In this document: positions 54,583-62,377 of the stretch, one piece after another | Layout of the letters: every line of letters starts with the position of its first letter | How positions within the stretch are numbered: the stretch's first letter is position 1 | NCBI GenBank assembly: GCA_019339365.1 | Contig: CP079859.1 | Location: 434,001-498,000 of the forward strand | Source: Vibrio neptunius | GTDB lineage: Bacteria; Pseudomonadota; Gammaproteobacteria; Enterobacterales; Vibrionaceae | DNA length: 64,000 nt | Direction of reading: 5' to 3' | Notes under the pieces: model-generated | Told to the model about the DNA's origin: nothing | The model's input: the letters and a program-made list of their open reading frames with translations, nothing else | Databases searched by the model: none | Made by a program: the position numbers and the translations under genes

Positions 54583-54921
54583 ATCGGCAGGGCGCTGATA
54601 CGGAATTTAGACCATGATGGTCTCCAAGGATGCAGGCGATGGATGCTTGGAGGTCTTAAAGGAATATAGGTAAGCAGGAAGCTTACTGGATAGGGATGGT
54701 CGACTCGTCTAATGGTGTAGACAGCGAAAAGGATCAGGCTAAGGACTAGCCCAGATACGGGAAGTAAACGGAAAGCCAAAATTCACCAGGACGGTGAAAA
54801 ACGACACCTTTTGCAGGGAAAGCGCCAAAAATAAATGGAAATTTGGTGCACGATAATCCGTGTAACACAGTTTCGCCGAAAGGCATTTTTAGAAAGCGAT
54901 AGAGTTATCTATCGCTTTTTT
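54583..54921 (+). ncRNA. csrC: CsrC-type CsrA-sequestering small RNA
   Basis: Predicted about 340-nt RNA from a promoter TTGTTC (54549) / TAAAGT (54571) to the terminator AAGCGATAGAGTTATCTATCGCTT plus T run (about 54893-54921). It has 15 GGA motifs in about 260 bases, several of them AGGGA, AAGGA or CAGGA, as expected of a sponge for the translation regulator CsrA. It lies between engB and yihI, exactly where csrC is in E. coli, and has an upstream UvrY/VarA-like box. Primary sequence is too divergent to align by eye. Confidence 0.88.
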
Positions 54922-55094
54922 ATATCTGAAATCCACTAGCCTCTATCTCTCGTCAACACGGTTGCTTTATTCCATCGATAAGATTATTGGTCGGAGAGGG
55001 AATATTTCACTGAATCGATGATTATTTGCACAATAGTACTCCACTCTCTGGCCACTTTCTGGTATGTTTCGCATCCCTGTTTGAGGATATCATC

Positions 55095-55733
55095 ATGCAC
55101 CACTGCCCACTTTGCCATAACCCGGAATCACTGAATTACTTTGGAGACAAGCGTCGTGAGTATCTCCAATGTCCGCGATGTGAGCTGGTGTTTGTTAACC
55201 CAGAGCAAAGATTGGATGCAAAGGCTGAAAAAGCCCACTACGATCTGCATGAGAACGATCCAAATGATGCTGGCTATCGTACCTTTTTATCGCGGGTTGC
55301 AACCCCCATATTGGAACGTATTGAGTCTGGCTCGACAGGAATAGATTTTGGTTGTGGCCCTGGGCCAACACTCTCCTTGATGTTGCAAGAGCAGGGACAC
55401 AACATGTCGTTGTACGACCTTTATTATCACCCCAATACTGAGGTGCTAAATCGTACTTATGACTTTATGACTGCCACTGAGGTGATCGAGCATTTGTATT
55501 ATCCAGATCAAATATGGCAGCAATGGTTGAATTTAGTTAAGCCAGGTGGCTGGATTGGTCTGATGACCAAGATGGTCATTGATGTCGAAGCGTTTGCTAG
55601 ATGGCACTATAAAAATGACCCAACGCATGTGGTCTTTTTTAGCCGTAACACGTTTAAGTACTTGGCAGAGCGGGATCAGCTCAAGCTTGAATTTATTGGT
55701 AATGATGTAATTTTACTGAGGAAAGCCCAGTAA
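55095..55733 (+). CDS. Class I SAM-dependent methyltransferase with N-terminal zinc motif
   Basis: 212 residues from ATG 55095 (MHHCPLCHNPESLNYFGDKR), preceded by TGAGGAT. Two CxxC pairs (CPLC, CPRC) at the N-terminus look like a zinc ribbon. The SAM site is GIDFGCGPGPTLSLML near residue 80; MTATEVIEHL is motif IV. The substrate is unknown. It overlaps yihI by one base and lies after csrC. Confidence 0.88.
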   Translation: MHHCPLCHNPESLNYFGDKRREYLQCPRCELVFVNPEQRLDAKAEKAHYDLHENDPNDAGYRTFLSRVATPILERIESGSTGIDFGCGPGPTLSLMLQEQGHNMSLYDLYYHPNTEVLNRTYDFMTATEVIEHLYYPDQIWQQWLNLVKPGGWIGLMTKMVIDVEAFARWHYKNDPTHVVFFSRNTFKYLAERDQLKLEFIGNDVILLRKAQ

Positions 55734-56284
55734 TGAGCCGTAGTAAGAAAGTAAGATCGGGCGGTAATGGCGACGTTATTGTTGTTCGAAATCGTACAGA
55801 AGCTGACGTTGAAGGACGTCTGCGTAAAAAAGAGAAGAAACGTAAAGGTCTAAAGACCGGTGGTCGCAATTCTGAAGCGAAGCAACCTAAACAGCAGACA
55901 GCGGGACAAAAGCGCGATACACGTCTAGGTAGCAAGAAGAAAATTCCTCTCGTGGTTGAAGCGGTGAAGAAGCCAACCAAGGCCGAACGTCGTGTTAATG
56001 CAGAACAAGAGCTGGAGATGCTGGAAAATGACGCCCAGTTGAATGTCCTACTTGATCGCCTTGATAATGGTGAAAGTTTAGGTGCAGGTCTTCAGAAGTA
56101 TGTCGATGAGAAATTGGCACGTATTGAAATACTGATGAAGCAACTAGGCCTCTACGAAGAGGAAGAAGAGCCAGAAGTCGTTGAAGAGCCGAGCGCACCT
56201 GTGGCGAAAAAGGCGAGCAAGAAAACCTCATCAGAAGATGAACTGCTATCGCAGTTTGAAGATTCTAGATTTGGACCAGTTTAA
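55733..56284 (+). CDS. yihI: Der GTPase-activating protein YihI
   Basis: Activates the ribosome-assembly GTPase Der. Very basic N-terminus (MSRSKKVRSGGNGDVIVVRN, then RKKEKKRKGLKTGGRN) and an acidic helical C-terminus (EQELEMLENDAQLNVLLDRL), the typical YihI layout. 183 residues. TAATG overlap with the upstream methyltransferase gene. Confidence 0.92.
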   Translation: MSRSKKVRSGGNGDVIVVRNRTEADVEGRLRKKEKKRKGLKTGGRNSEAKQPKQQTAGQKRDTRLGSKKKIPLVVEAVKKPTKAERRVNAEQELEMLENDAQLNVLLDRLDNGESLGAGLQKYVDEKLARIEILMKQLGLYEEEEEPEVVEEPSAPVAKKASKKTSSEDELLSQFEDSRFGPV

Positions 56285-56299
56285 AGGGTAAAGCGATTC

Positions 56300-56788
56300 A
56301 TGAACGTAACCTTGTTAGCCATTGCTGGTGGAGTCATTGTTCTCGGCTTAGCGTCCTATGCAGGTTACCTTCTGCTCCAGTTGAAGAAGCAAAAGGAATT
56401 GCAGGAACAGCATAAGAAGCTGGCCATCGAAAAGCGTAACGCCAACATCTTTGAAAACGTCCATATATTGTGTATGGCCGGCATTCAGGGCCAGTGTGAT
56501 TTATCGGAAATCAGTATTCGTGTCTACAACATCATGGACTACGTTCAGGGTGAAGAGCGTGTTGATTTTGATAAGGAATTTCCGGCGACAGCCGAGCTTT
56601 TCCACATTGTAAAAGATATGCCTCGTGGTGACGATCGCCAACAAATGGCGAAGAAAGATCGCATGAAGCAAAATCTGGAACGCCACAAAGCCGAGTCGCG
56701 TCTTCAGGATGCGATCGTCGAAGAGCTAAAACTGCTGCAGAAAAAAGTTCAGCCTTTAAACAACCAGATCAACATTCAGATGATCTAG
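56300..56788 (+). CDS. DUF2489-family membrane-anchored protein
   Basis: 162 residues: N-terminal membrane helix (~4-26, IAGGVIVLGLASYAGYLLLQ) and a helical cytoplasmic domain (HILCMAGIQGQCDLSEISIR; MAKKDRMKQNLERHKAESR). I believe it belongs to DUF2489; function unknown. 15 bases after yihI, so probably co-transcribed. Confidence 0.82.
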   Translation: MNVTLLAIAGGVIVLGLASYAGYLLLQLKKQKELQEQHKKLAIEKRNANIFENVHILCMAGIQGQCDLSEISIRVYNIMDYVQGEERVDFDKEFPATAELFHIVKDMPRGDDRQQMAKKDRMKQNLERHKAESRLQDAIVEELKLLQKKVQPLNNQINIQMI

Positions 56789-56973
56789 ATTGATACTTTA
56801 GTCACTCGATCACTTACACTGATGAGTGAGTGATCGAGTTATCAATTCTGACTATTGTCACTCAAAAATTACGTTGCCACCCGGTGACCCGCCTCAGTGT
56901 GTGGCAAAATAGCCCCAAATTTATCACGGTCAATCACACCGGATACGCATTACAGCATTAACGGAAGTACACC

Positions 56974-58362
56974 ATGTCTCAGCAAGCCGTCGCAAGCCAA
57001 CAAATAGTGTGGGATCAAGCCATCCTAGATAAGTACAACTATTCTGGTCCGCGTTATACGTCTTACCCTACCGCGTTGGAATTTCATGAAGCGTTTACCA
57101 TTGCCGACTACGACATGGCTTGTACTGAGTATCCAGAGCGACCACTGTCGCTTTACATCCATATTCCTTTTTGCCACAAGCTTTGTTATTACTGCGGTTG
57201 TAACAAGGTCATTACGCGTCATGCCCATAAAGCAGATGAGTATCTCGATGTACTGGAGCAGGAGATTCTGACACGTGCCGCCTTACTGCAAGGACGTAAG
57301 GTGACCCAGTTGCATTTTGGTGGTGGTACACCCACGTTTTTGACCCAAGCCCAAATCAGCCGTTTGATGAATATTCTGCGTGCTGAATTTAGCTTTGAAG
57401 CTGAATCAGAAATCAGTATTGAAGTCGATCCGCGTGAGATTGAACTCGATATGCTCGATCACTTGCGACAAGAAGGCTTTAATCGCTTGAGCATTGGTGT
57501 TCAGGATTTCAATAAAGAAGTTCAGAAGCTGGTCAATCGTGAACAGGACGAAGCATTCATTTTTGCTATGGTTGAGCGTGCGAAACAGCTGGGCTTCCGT
57601 TCGACAAATTTAGATCTGATTTACGGGCTACCGAAACAAACTCAAGCTCGTTTTGCTGACACACTGGCTCAAGTGCTTGAAATGCAGCCGGGTCGCCTGT
57701 CTATATTTAACTATGCTCATATGCCGCAACTGTTTGCTGCTCAGCGCAAAATCAAAGATGAAGACTTGCCACAAGCAGAAGAGAAAATGGCCATTCTTCA
57801 AGACACTATCGCCACCTTGACCAACGCCGGTTACCAATTTATTGGTATGGACCATTTTGCTCAGCCGGATGATGAATTGGCTGTAGCTCAGCGTAATGGC
57901 ATCCTTCACCGCAATTTCCAAGGCTATACCACGCAAGGTCAATGTGACTTGGTTGGCTTTGGTGTTTCTGCTATTTCGATGATTGGTGATGCCTATGCGC
58001 AGAACCAGAAAGAGTTGAAAAAGTACTATGCTCAGGTCAATGAACAGCGTCATGCATTATGGAAGGGCCTCTCTCTTGATAGTGATGACTTACTCCGAAG
58101 AGAGGTTATCAAACAACTCATCTGTAACTTTAAGCTTGATAAAGTAGCAATAGAAACGGAATTCAATGTTCAGTTCAACCCGTACTTCAGCGAAGATCTA
58201 GAGTTGTTGCAAACCTTTATTGATGATGAGCTAGTGGAAGTCGACCACAAAGAAATACGAGTGACATTACGCGGTCGTCTACTCATTCGTAATATCTGCA
58301 TGTGTTTTGATAAATATCTCCGAGCGAAGGCGCGTCAGCAGCAATTCTCGCGAGTGATTTAA
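56974..58362 (+). CDS. hemN: Oxygen-independent coproporphyrinogen III oxidase HemN
   Basis: Radical-SAM enzyme of anaerobic haem synthesis. The cluster motif is CHKLCYYCGC (CxxxCxxC) near residue 66; GPRYTSYPTALEFHE and HFGGGTPTFL are family signatures. 462 residues. Terminator hairpin GCCACCG...CGGTGGC at about 58497-58535. Confidence 0.96.
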   Translation: MSQQAVASQQIVWDQAILDKYNYSGPRYTSYPTALEFHEAFTIADYDMACTEYPERPLSLYIHIPFCHKLCYYCGCNKVITRHAHKADEYLDVLEQEILTRAALLQGRKVTQLHFGGGTPTFLTQAQISRLMNILRAEFSFEAESEISIEVDPREIELDMLDHLRQEGFNRLSIGVQDFNKEVQKLVNREQDEAFIFAMVERAKQLGFRSTNLDLIYGLPKQTQARFADTLAQVLEMQPGRLSIFNYAHMPQLFAAQRKIKDEDLPQAEEKMAILQDTIATLTNAGYQFIGMDHFAQPDDELAVAQRNGILHRNFQGYTTQGQCDLVGFGVSAISMIGDAYAQNQKELKKYYAQVNEQRHALWKGLSLDSDDLLRREVIKQLICNFKLDKVAIETEFNVQFNPYFSEDLELLQTFIDDELVEVDHKEIRVTLRGRLLIRNICMCFDKYLRAKARQQQFSRVI

Positions 58363-58369
58363 TCTTATA

Positions 58370-58462
58370 GTCATTCCCGATAGCGACGAAGTCGTGTAGT
58401 CGGGAATCTCATCAAGCGATCAGAGATTTCCAACTCAGTCGTTCCTCCTTCTCAGAAATGAC
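58370..58462. repeat. Vibrio palindromic repeat, copy after hemN
   Basis: About 93 bases bounded by GTCATTCC and AAATGAC. It shares CGGGAATCTC, CCAACTCA.TCGTTCCTC and the ends with the three copies at 61.3-61.9 kb, but is more diverged. REP/MITE-like; no coding capacity. Confidence 0.75.
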
Positions 58463-58493
58463 AGCTTAGTTTTGGAAAACAAGTTGAAGTATA

Positions 58494-58540
58494 AAAGCCA
58501 CCGTTATTCTTTCGATCTGAAAAAGCGGTGGCTTTGTTGT
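58494..58540 (+). terminator. Intrinsic terminator downstream of hemN
   Basis: AAAGCCACCG and CGGTGGCTTT arms with a long loop, then TTTGTTG. It may serve either strand between the convergent hemN and ilvY. Confidence 0.7.
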
Positions 58541-58561
58541 ATCTGGCGTAATACTAATGAG

Positions 58562-59452
58562 TTAGGGCGCAATATAGGCATCTTGTGCGACTTCCCATAG
58601 TGCTTTGACAAGTGGATTATCCAGTTGTGAACGCTTGCAGCACACCCCAAGCTTAAAGGGTTTAATCGAGGCCACTTTGAGCCGTTGAATTTTCTCTTTG
58701 ACTGGGCTGTTGTTGATCACCACATCGGGTGCGATCCCAACACCGCAACCCAACGCCACCATGCTGACAATGGCTTCATGACCTGAAACCTGCGCGTAGA
58801 TGTTCGGCTTAATTCTCATTGCTTTAAACCAAGTGTTGGCGCGGTCTCGTGCGGTACCCGATTCCGGCACAATAAAAGGAATAGACGACCAGTCAGGTTT
58901 ATCCTTTTGTAGAGCTGGTGCAAAGTTGCTCACTCCGACCGGGGCGATCACCGACAGCGGAATCTCACTAATGGTTTCAAATTTGAGCTTGGCGGGCAGT
59001 GTTTCTGGCTGAGCAGAGATGGCGACATCGACTTCATCGTTAAGGATTTTGTCTATCGCCTGAGCCGGATCGCCTGTAGACAGTTTAAACTCGATAAACG
59101 GATGTTGAAGGCGAAACTCTGACAACAGCTCAGGTAGGTGGCTATAGCTGGCGGTCACCGAGCAAAACAAGCGAATTTCACCTTTTAACTCCTCTTCATG
59201 CCCCTGTAGCTGCGCATTGAAGTTTTGCCATTCTCCGAGAATCTTTAAAGCAACAGGCAAAAGTTTTTTGGCCGCTGGGGTCAACTCAACGCTGCGGTTA
59301 TCCCGTACGAACAGTTCTTGGCCTGTTTCTGCTTCTAACTTTTGTACCTGACGGCTGAGAGCAGAAGGGCTGATGTGCATGGCAGATGCTGTTTTGGCGA
59401 AACTTTTGCTATCACACAGGTGAATGAACAATTGCAGACTTTTAATGTTCAT
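58562..59452 (-). CDS. ilvY: LysR-family activator IlvY
   Basis: Activator of ilvC, induced by acetolactate or acetohydroxybutyrate. 296 residues from MNIKSLQLFIHLCDSKSFAK; helix-turn-helix MHISPSALSRQVQKLEAETG. The start at 59452 gives the normal N-terminus; an ATG 11 codons earlier is also in frame. Divergent from ilvC with about 145 bases between. Confidence 0.93.
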   Translation of the reverse strand: MNIKSLQLFIHLCDSKSFAKTASAMHISPSALSRQVQKLEAETGQELFVRDNRSVELTPAAKKLLPVALKILGEWQNFNAQLQGHEEELKGEIRLFCSVTASYSHLPELLSEFRLQHPFIEFKLSTGDPAQAIDKILNDEVDVAISAQPETLPAKLKFETISEIPLSVIAPVGVSNFAPALQKDKPDWSSIPFIVPESGTARDRANTWFKAMRIKPNIYAQVSGHEAIVSMVALGCGVGIAPDVVINNSPVKEKIQRLKVASIKPFKLGVCCKRSQLDNPLVKALWEVAQDAYIAP

Positions 59453-59470
59453 AAAATAAGTGCTTCCTTG

Positions 59471-59485
59471 TTGCATTTTTTGCAA
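59471..59485. promoter_or_regulatory. Candidate IlvY operator
   Basis: TTGCATTTTTTGCAA has TTGCA/TGCAA arms, a LysR-type palindrome, in the ilvY-ilvC intergenic region. It fits the known arrangement of IlvY control of ilvC. Confidence 0.6.
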
Positions 59486-59597
59486 TAACTAATTGTGAAT
59501 ATATCACTTTAAGCAACCCAATGTCTGATTTAGTATCGAGGCATTCGGTAATGAAACGCCGACCCAAACGGATAAATTCTCAAAGGAGAGCCCTAAC

Positions 59598-61082
59598 ATG
59601 GCTAACTATTTCAATACATTAAACTTACGTGAGCAGCTAGATCAGCTTGGCCGTTGTCGCTTTATGGACCGCAGTGAATTCGCGACAGAAGCGGATTACC
59701 TGAAAGGTAAGAAAGTGGTTATCGTTGGTTGTGGTGCACAAGGTCTGAACCAAGGTCTGAACATGCGTGACTCAGGTCTTGATGTAGCTTACGCACTGCG
59801 TCAGGCAGCGATTGATGAACAGCGTCAATCGTTCAAAAACGCGAAAGAAAATGGTTTTGAAGTAGGCAGCTACGAGACACTTATCCCTCAAGCAGACCTA
59901 GTGGTTAACCTAACACCGGATAAGCAGCACACCAATGTGGTTGAGACGGTAATGCCGCTAATGAAAGAAGGCGCAGCACTGGGTTACTCACACGGCTTCA
60001 ATATCGTTGAAGAAGGTATGCAGATTCGTAAAGACTTAACCGTCGTGATGGTTGCGCCTAAGTGTCCAGGTACAGAAGTACGTGAAGAGTACAAGCGTGG
60101 TTTCGGCGTTCCTACCCTCATTGCGGTTCACCCAGAGAACGATCCAAAAGGTGAAGGTTGGGATATCGCTAAAGCTTGGGCTGCGGGTACTGGTGGTCAC
60201 CGCGCGGGCTGTCTAGAGTCTTCATTCGTTGCTGAAGTAAAATCTGACCTAGTGGGCGAGCAGACTATTCTATGTGGCATGCTACAAGCGGGCTCAATCG
60301 TTTCTTATGAGAAGATGGTTGCTGAAGGTATTGACCCAAGCTACGCAGGTAAGCTAATCCAGTATGGTTGGGAAACCATTACAGAAGCGCTGAAGTTTGG
60401 TGGCATCACACACATGATGGATCGCCTATCAAACCCAGCAAAAATCAAAGCATTTGAGCTTTCTGAAGAGCTGAAAGAGCTGATGCGTCCACTGTACAAC
60501 AAGCACATGGATGACGTAATCACAGGCCACTTCTCTAGCACTATGATGGCTGACTGGGCAAACGACGATGCCAACCTACTAGGCTGGCGTGCAGAGACAG
60601 GTGAAACAGCATTTGAAAACTACCCAGCAGGTGATGTTGAGATCTCAGAGCAAGAGTACTTCGACAACGGTATCCTAATGGTTGCAATGGTTCGCGCAGG
60701 TGTTGAGCTAGCATTCGAAGCAATGACAGCATCAGGCATCATTGATGAGTCAGCGTACTACGAGTCACTACACGAGCTACCACTAATCGCAAACACAGTA
60801 GCACGTAAGCGTCTGTACGAAATGAACGTTGTTATCTCTGATACAGCTGAATACGGTAACTACCTATTCGCTAACGTCGCAACGCCGCTACTGCGTGAGA
60901 AGTTCATGCCTTCAGTTGGCACTGACGTTATCGGTAAAGGTCTAGGTGAGACGTCTAACCAAGTAGACAATGCAACGCTGATTGCGGTGAACGATGCGAT
61001 TCGCAACCACCCAGTTGAGTATATTGGTGAAGAGCTGCGTGGTTATATGACAGATATGAAGAACATCGCGGTAGGCGGCTAA
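59598..61082 (+). CDS. ilvC: Ketol-acid reductoisomerase IlvC
   Basis: NADPH-dependent second common step of valine, leucine and isoleucine synthesis. 494 residues, the long class II form of enterics and vibrios. NADPH site [21 protein letters not shown] near residue 37; [25 protein letters not shown] and the two C-terminal knotted domains follow. AAGGAGAG precedes the ATG. Confidence 0.97.
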   Translation: MANYFNTLNLREQLDQLGRCRFMDRSEFATEADYLKGKKVVIVGCGAQGLNQGLNMRDSGLDVAYALRQAAIDEQRQSFKNAKENGFEVGSYETLIPQADLVVNLTPDKQHTNVVETVMPLMKEGAALGYSHGFNIVEEGMQIRKDLTVVMVAPKCPGTEVREEYKRGFGVPTLIAVHPENDPKGEGWDIAKAWAAGTGGHRAGCLESSFVAEVKSDLVGEQTILCGMLQAGSIVSYEKMVAEGIDPSYAGKLIQYGWETITEALKFGGITHMMDRLSNPAKIKAFELSEELKELMRPLYNKHMDDVITGHFSSTMMADWANDDANLLGWRAETGETAFENYPAGDVEISEQEYFDNGILMVAMVRAGVELAFEAMTASGIIDESAYYESLHELPLIANTVARKRLYEMNVVISDTAEYGNYLFANVATPLLREKFMPSVGTDVIGKGLGETSNQVDNATLIAVNDAIRNHPVEYIGEELRGYMTDMKNIAVGG

Positions 61083-61273
61083 TCTTCTTCGCTAAGGAGC
61101 TTAATTTCTTTGTCGGTAATACTCATTTGCTCGCGCAAACTCCGTGTTACCTCCGCGAACTTAAGCTCTTAGCTGTGAATATTAATTTACTGCGAAATTC
61201 ACTAACCTAGGTTAGTAGAGAACTCCAGGCAGACTGGGGTGATAAATACAAAACAAACACAACATCTAAATGA

Positions 61274-61306
61274 AAAGGCTTGGTCGCCGTTGACCAAGCC
61301 TTTTTT
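61274..61306 (+). terminator. Intrinsic terminator of ilvC
   Basis: AAGGCTTGGTC and GACCAAGCC arms followed by TTTTTTGTTTT. Its 3' half is repeated at 61523 and 61756 as part of the tandem repeat. Confidence 0.85.
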
Positions 61307-61345
61307 GTTTTTTGGCAGCGCTTTATACCTTTCGAGAGATAAACC

Positions 61346-61448
61346 GTCATTCCTTAGACTGACGAAGGAAGGAGTAGGGAATCTCTAACGGTTCTTCGCT
61401 CACTGTATGAGATCCCCAACTCACTCGTTCCTCGCTCTTGAGGATGAC
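61346..61448. repeat. Vibrio palindromic repeat, copy 1
   Basis: 103 bases from GTCATTCC to GGATGAC, with inner GGGAATCTC and GAGATCCCC arms that can fold into a long hairpin. REP/MITE-like. Confidence 0.8.
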
Positions 61449-61578
61449 AAGTATAGACACAAAAAGGGCTGGCGTTCTCACGCCAGCCCTCAGGGATCAC
61501 TTGCTGTTCAGCTGGCCTTGGATGACCAAGCCTTTTTTGTTTTTGGGGCAGCGCTTTATATCTTTCGAGAGATAAACC

Positions 61579-61681
61579 GTCATTCCCTAGACTGACGAAG
61601 GAAGGAGTAGGGAATCTCTAACGGTTCTTCGCTCACTGTATGAGATCCCCAACTCACTCGTTCCTCGCTCTTGAGGATGAC
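61579..61681. repeat. Vibrio palindromic repeat, copy 2
   Basis: Near-identical to copy 1, 233 bases downstream within the tandem triplication. Confidence 0.8.
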
Positions 61682-61810
61682 AAGTATAGACACAAAAAGG
61701 GCTGGCGTTCTCACGCCAGCCCTCAGGGATCACTTGCTGTTCAGCTGGCCTTGGATGACCAAGCCTTTTTTGTTTTTTGGCAGCGCTTTATACCTTTCGA
61801 GAGATAAACC

Positions 61811-61913
61811 GTCATTCCTTAGACTGACGAAGGAAGGAGTAGGGAATCTCTAACGGTTCTTCGCTCACTGTATGAGATCCCCAACTCACTCGTTCCTCGC
61901 TCTTGAGGATGAC
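61811..61913. repeat. Vibrio palindromic repeat, copy 3
   Basis: Near-identical to copy 1, 232 bases after copy 2. Confidence 0.8.
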
Positions 61914-61925
61914 AAGTATAGACAC

Positions 61926-61955
61926 AAAAAGGGCTGGCGTTCTCACGCCAGCCCT
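61926..61955 (-). terminator. Intrinsic terminator of ubiK
   Basis: On the minus strand AGGGCTGGCGTGAGAACGCC continues into AGCCCT and TTTTTG. It lies 20 bases after the ubiK stop; two more copies lie upstream in the triplication. Confidence 0.85.
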
Positions 61956-61976
61956 AAGGGGCTCTTGCTGTTCAGC

Positions 61977-62228
61977 TTACTTGTCTGCTAGCTTCTCTTC
62001 CAGTTCAGCCAATTTCTGCTCCATTTCGGTCAGTTTTTGGCGAGTACGTAGCAGTACCTGAGTTTGAACATCAAACTCTTCGCGGCTCACGACATCGAGT
62101 TTGTTCAGTTGGCCTTGGATGACTTGGCGTACTTTCTGGTCAACGTCTGCACCAAGCTCTTTCACTGGTGTTGGCATTGAGTCATGTATCTGTTTAGCAA
62201 TTTGTTCTAGTTTCTTTGGGTCAAACAT
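61977..62228 (-). CDS. ubiK: Ubiquinone biosynthesis accessory factor UbiK
   Basis: 83-residue coiled-coil protein (YqiC/BMFP family): [19 protein letters not shown] at the start and a heptad-rich C-terminus ([20 protein letters not shown]). It partners UbiJ in the aerobic ubiquinone complex; ubiJ is at 42.4 kb here. Confidence 0.93.
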   Translation of the reverse strand: MFDPKKLEQIAKQIHDSMPTPVKELGADVDQKVRQVIQGQLNKLDVVSREEFDVQTQVLLRTRQKLTEMEQKLAELEEKLADK

Positions 62229-62337
62229 GTGACGAAAACTCCTGTCTCTTATTGTTGGTATTCTATGTAATTGATACGGGAAAGTCGCTACTTCGATAGC
62301 AAAAATTCGAAGCGACTAACGACAAATAGTGACCAAT

Positions 62338-62363
62338 AAAAAAGGCCACCGAAGTGGCCTTTT
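62338..62363 (-). terminator. Intrinsic terminator of the RND pump gene
   Basis: On the minus strand AAAAGGCCACTTCGGTGGCC is followed by TTTTTTA, 15-40 bases after the stop. Confidence 0.88.
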
Positions 62364-62377
62364 GACAAATGTTGAGT

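Larger units (their letters stand above)
61291..61976. repeat. Tandem triplication of a ~233-base unit between ilvC and ubiK
   Basis: Three head-to-tail copies starting at 61291, 61523 and 61756 (period 232-233). Each holds, in order, GACCAAGCCTTTTTTG (half of the ilvC terminator), a palindromic repeat, and the hairpin GGGCTGGCG...CGCCAGCCC that serves as the ubiK terminator on the minus strand. Copies 1 and 3 are nearly identical; copy 2 has a few changes (for example CATTCCCTAG for CATTCCTTAG). No gene inside. Confidence 0.93.

Noticed and set aside
61407..61853. Two similar 60-codon frames in the triplicated region
   Set aside because: They are translations of repeated non-coding DNA (palindromic element and terminators) and recur only because the DNA is repeated.
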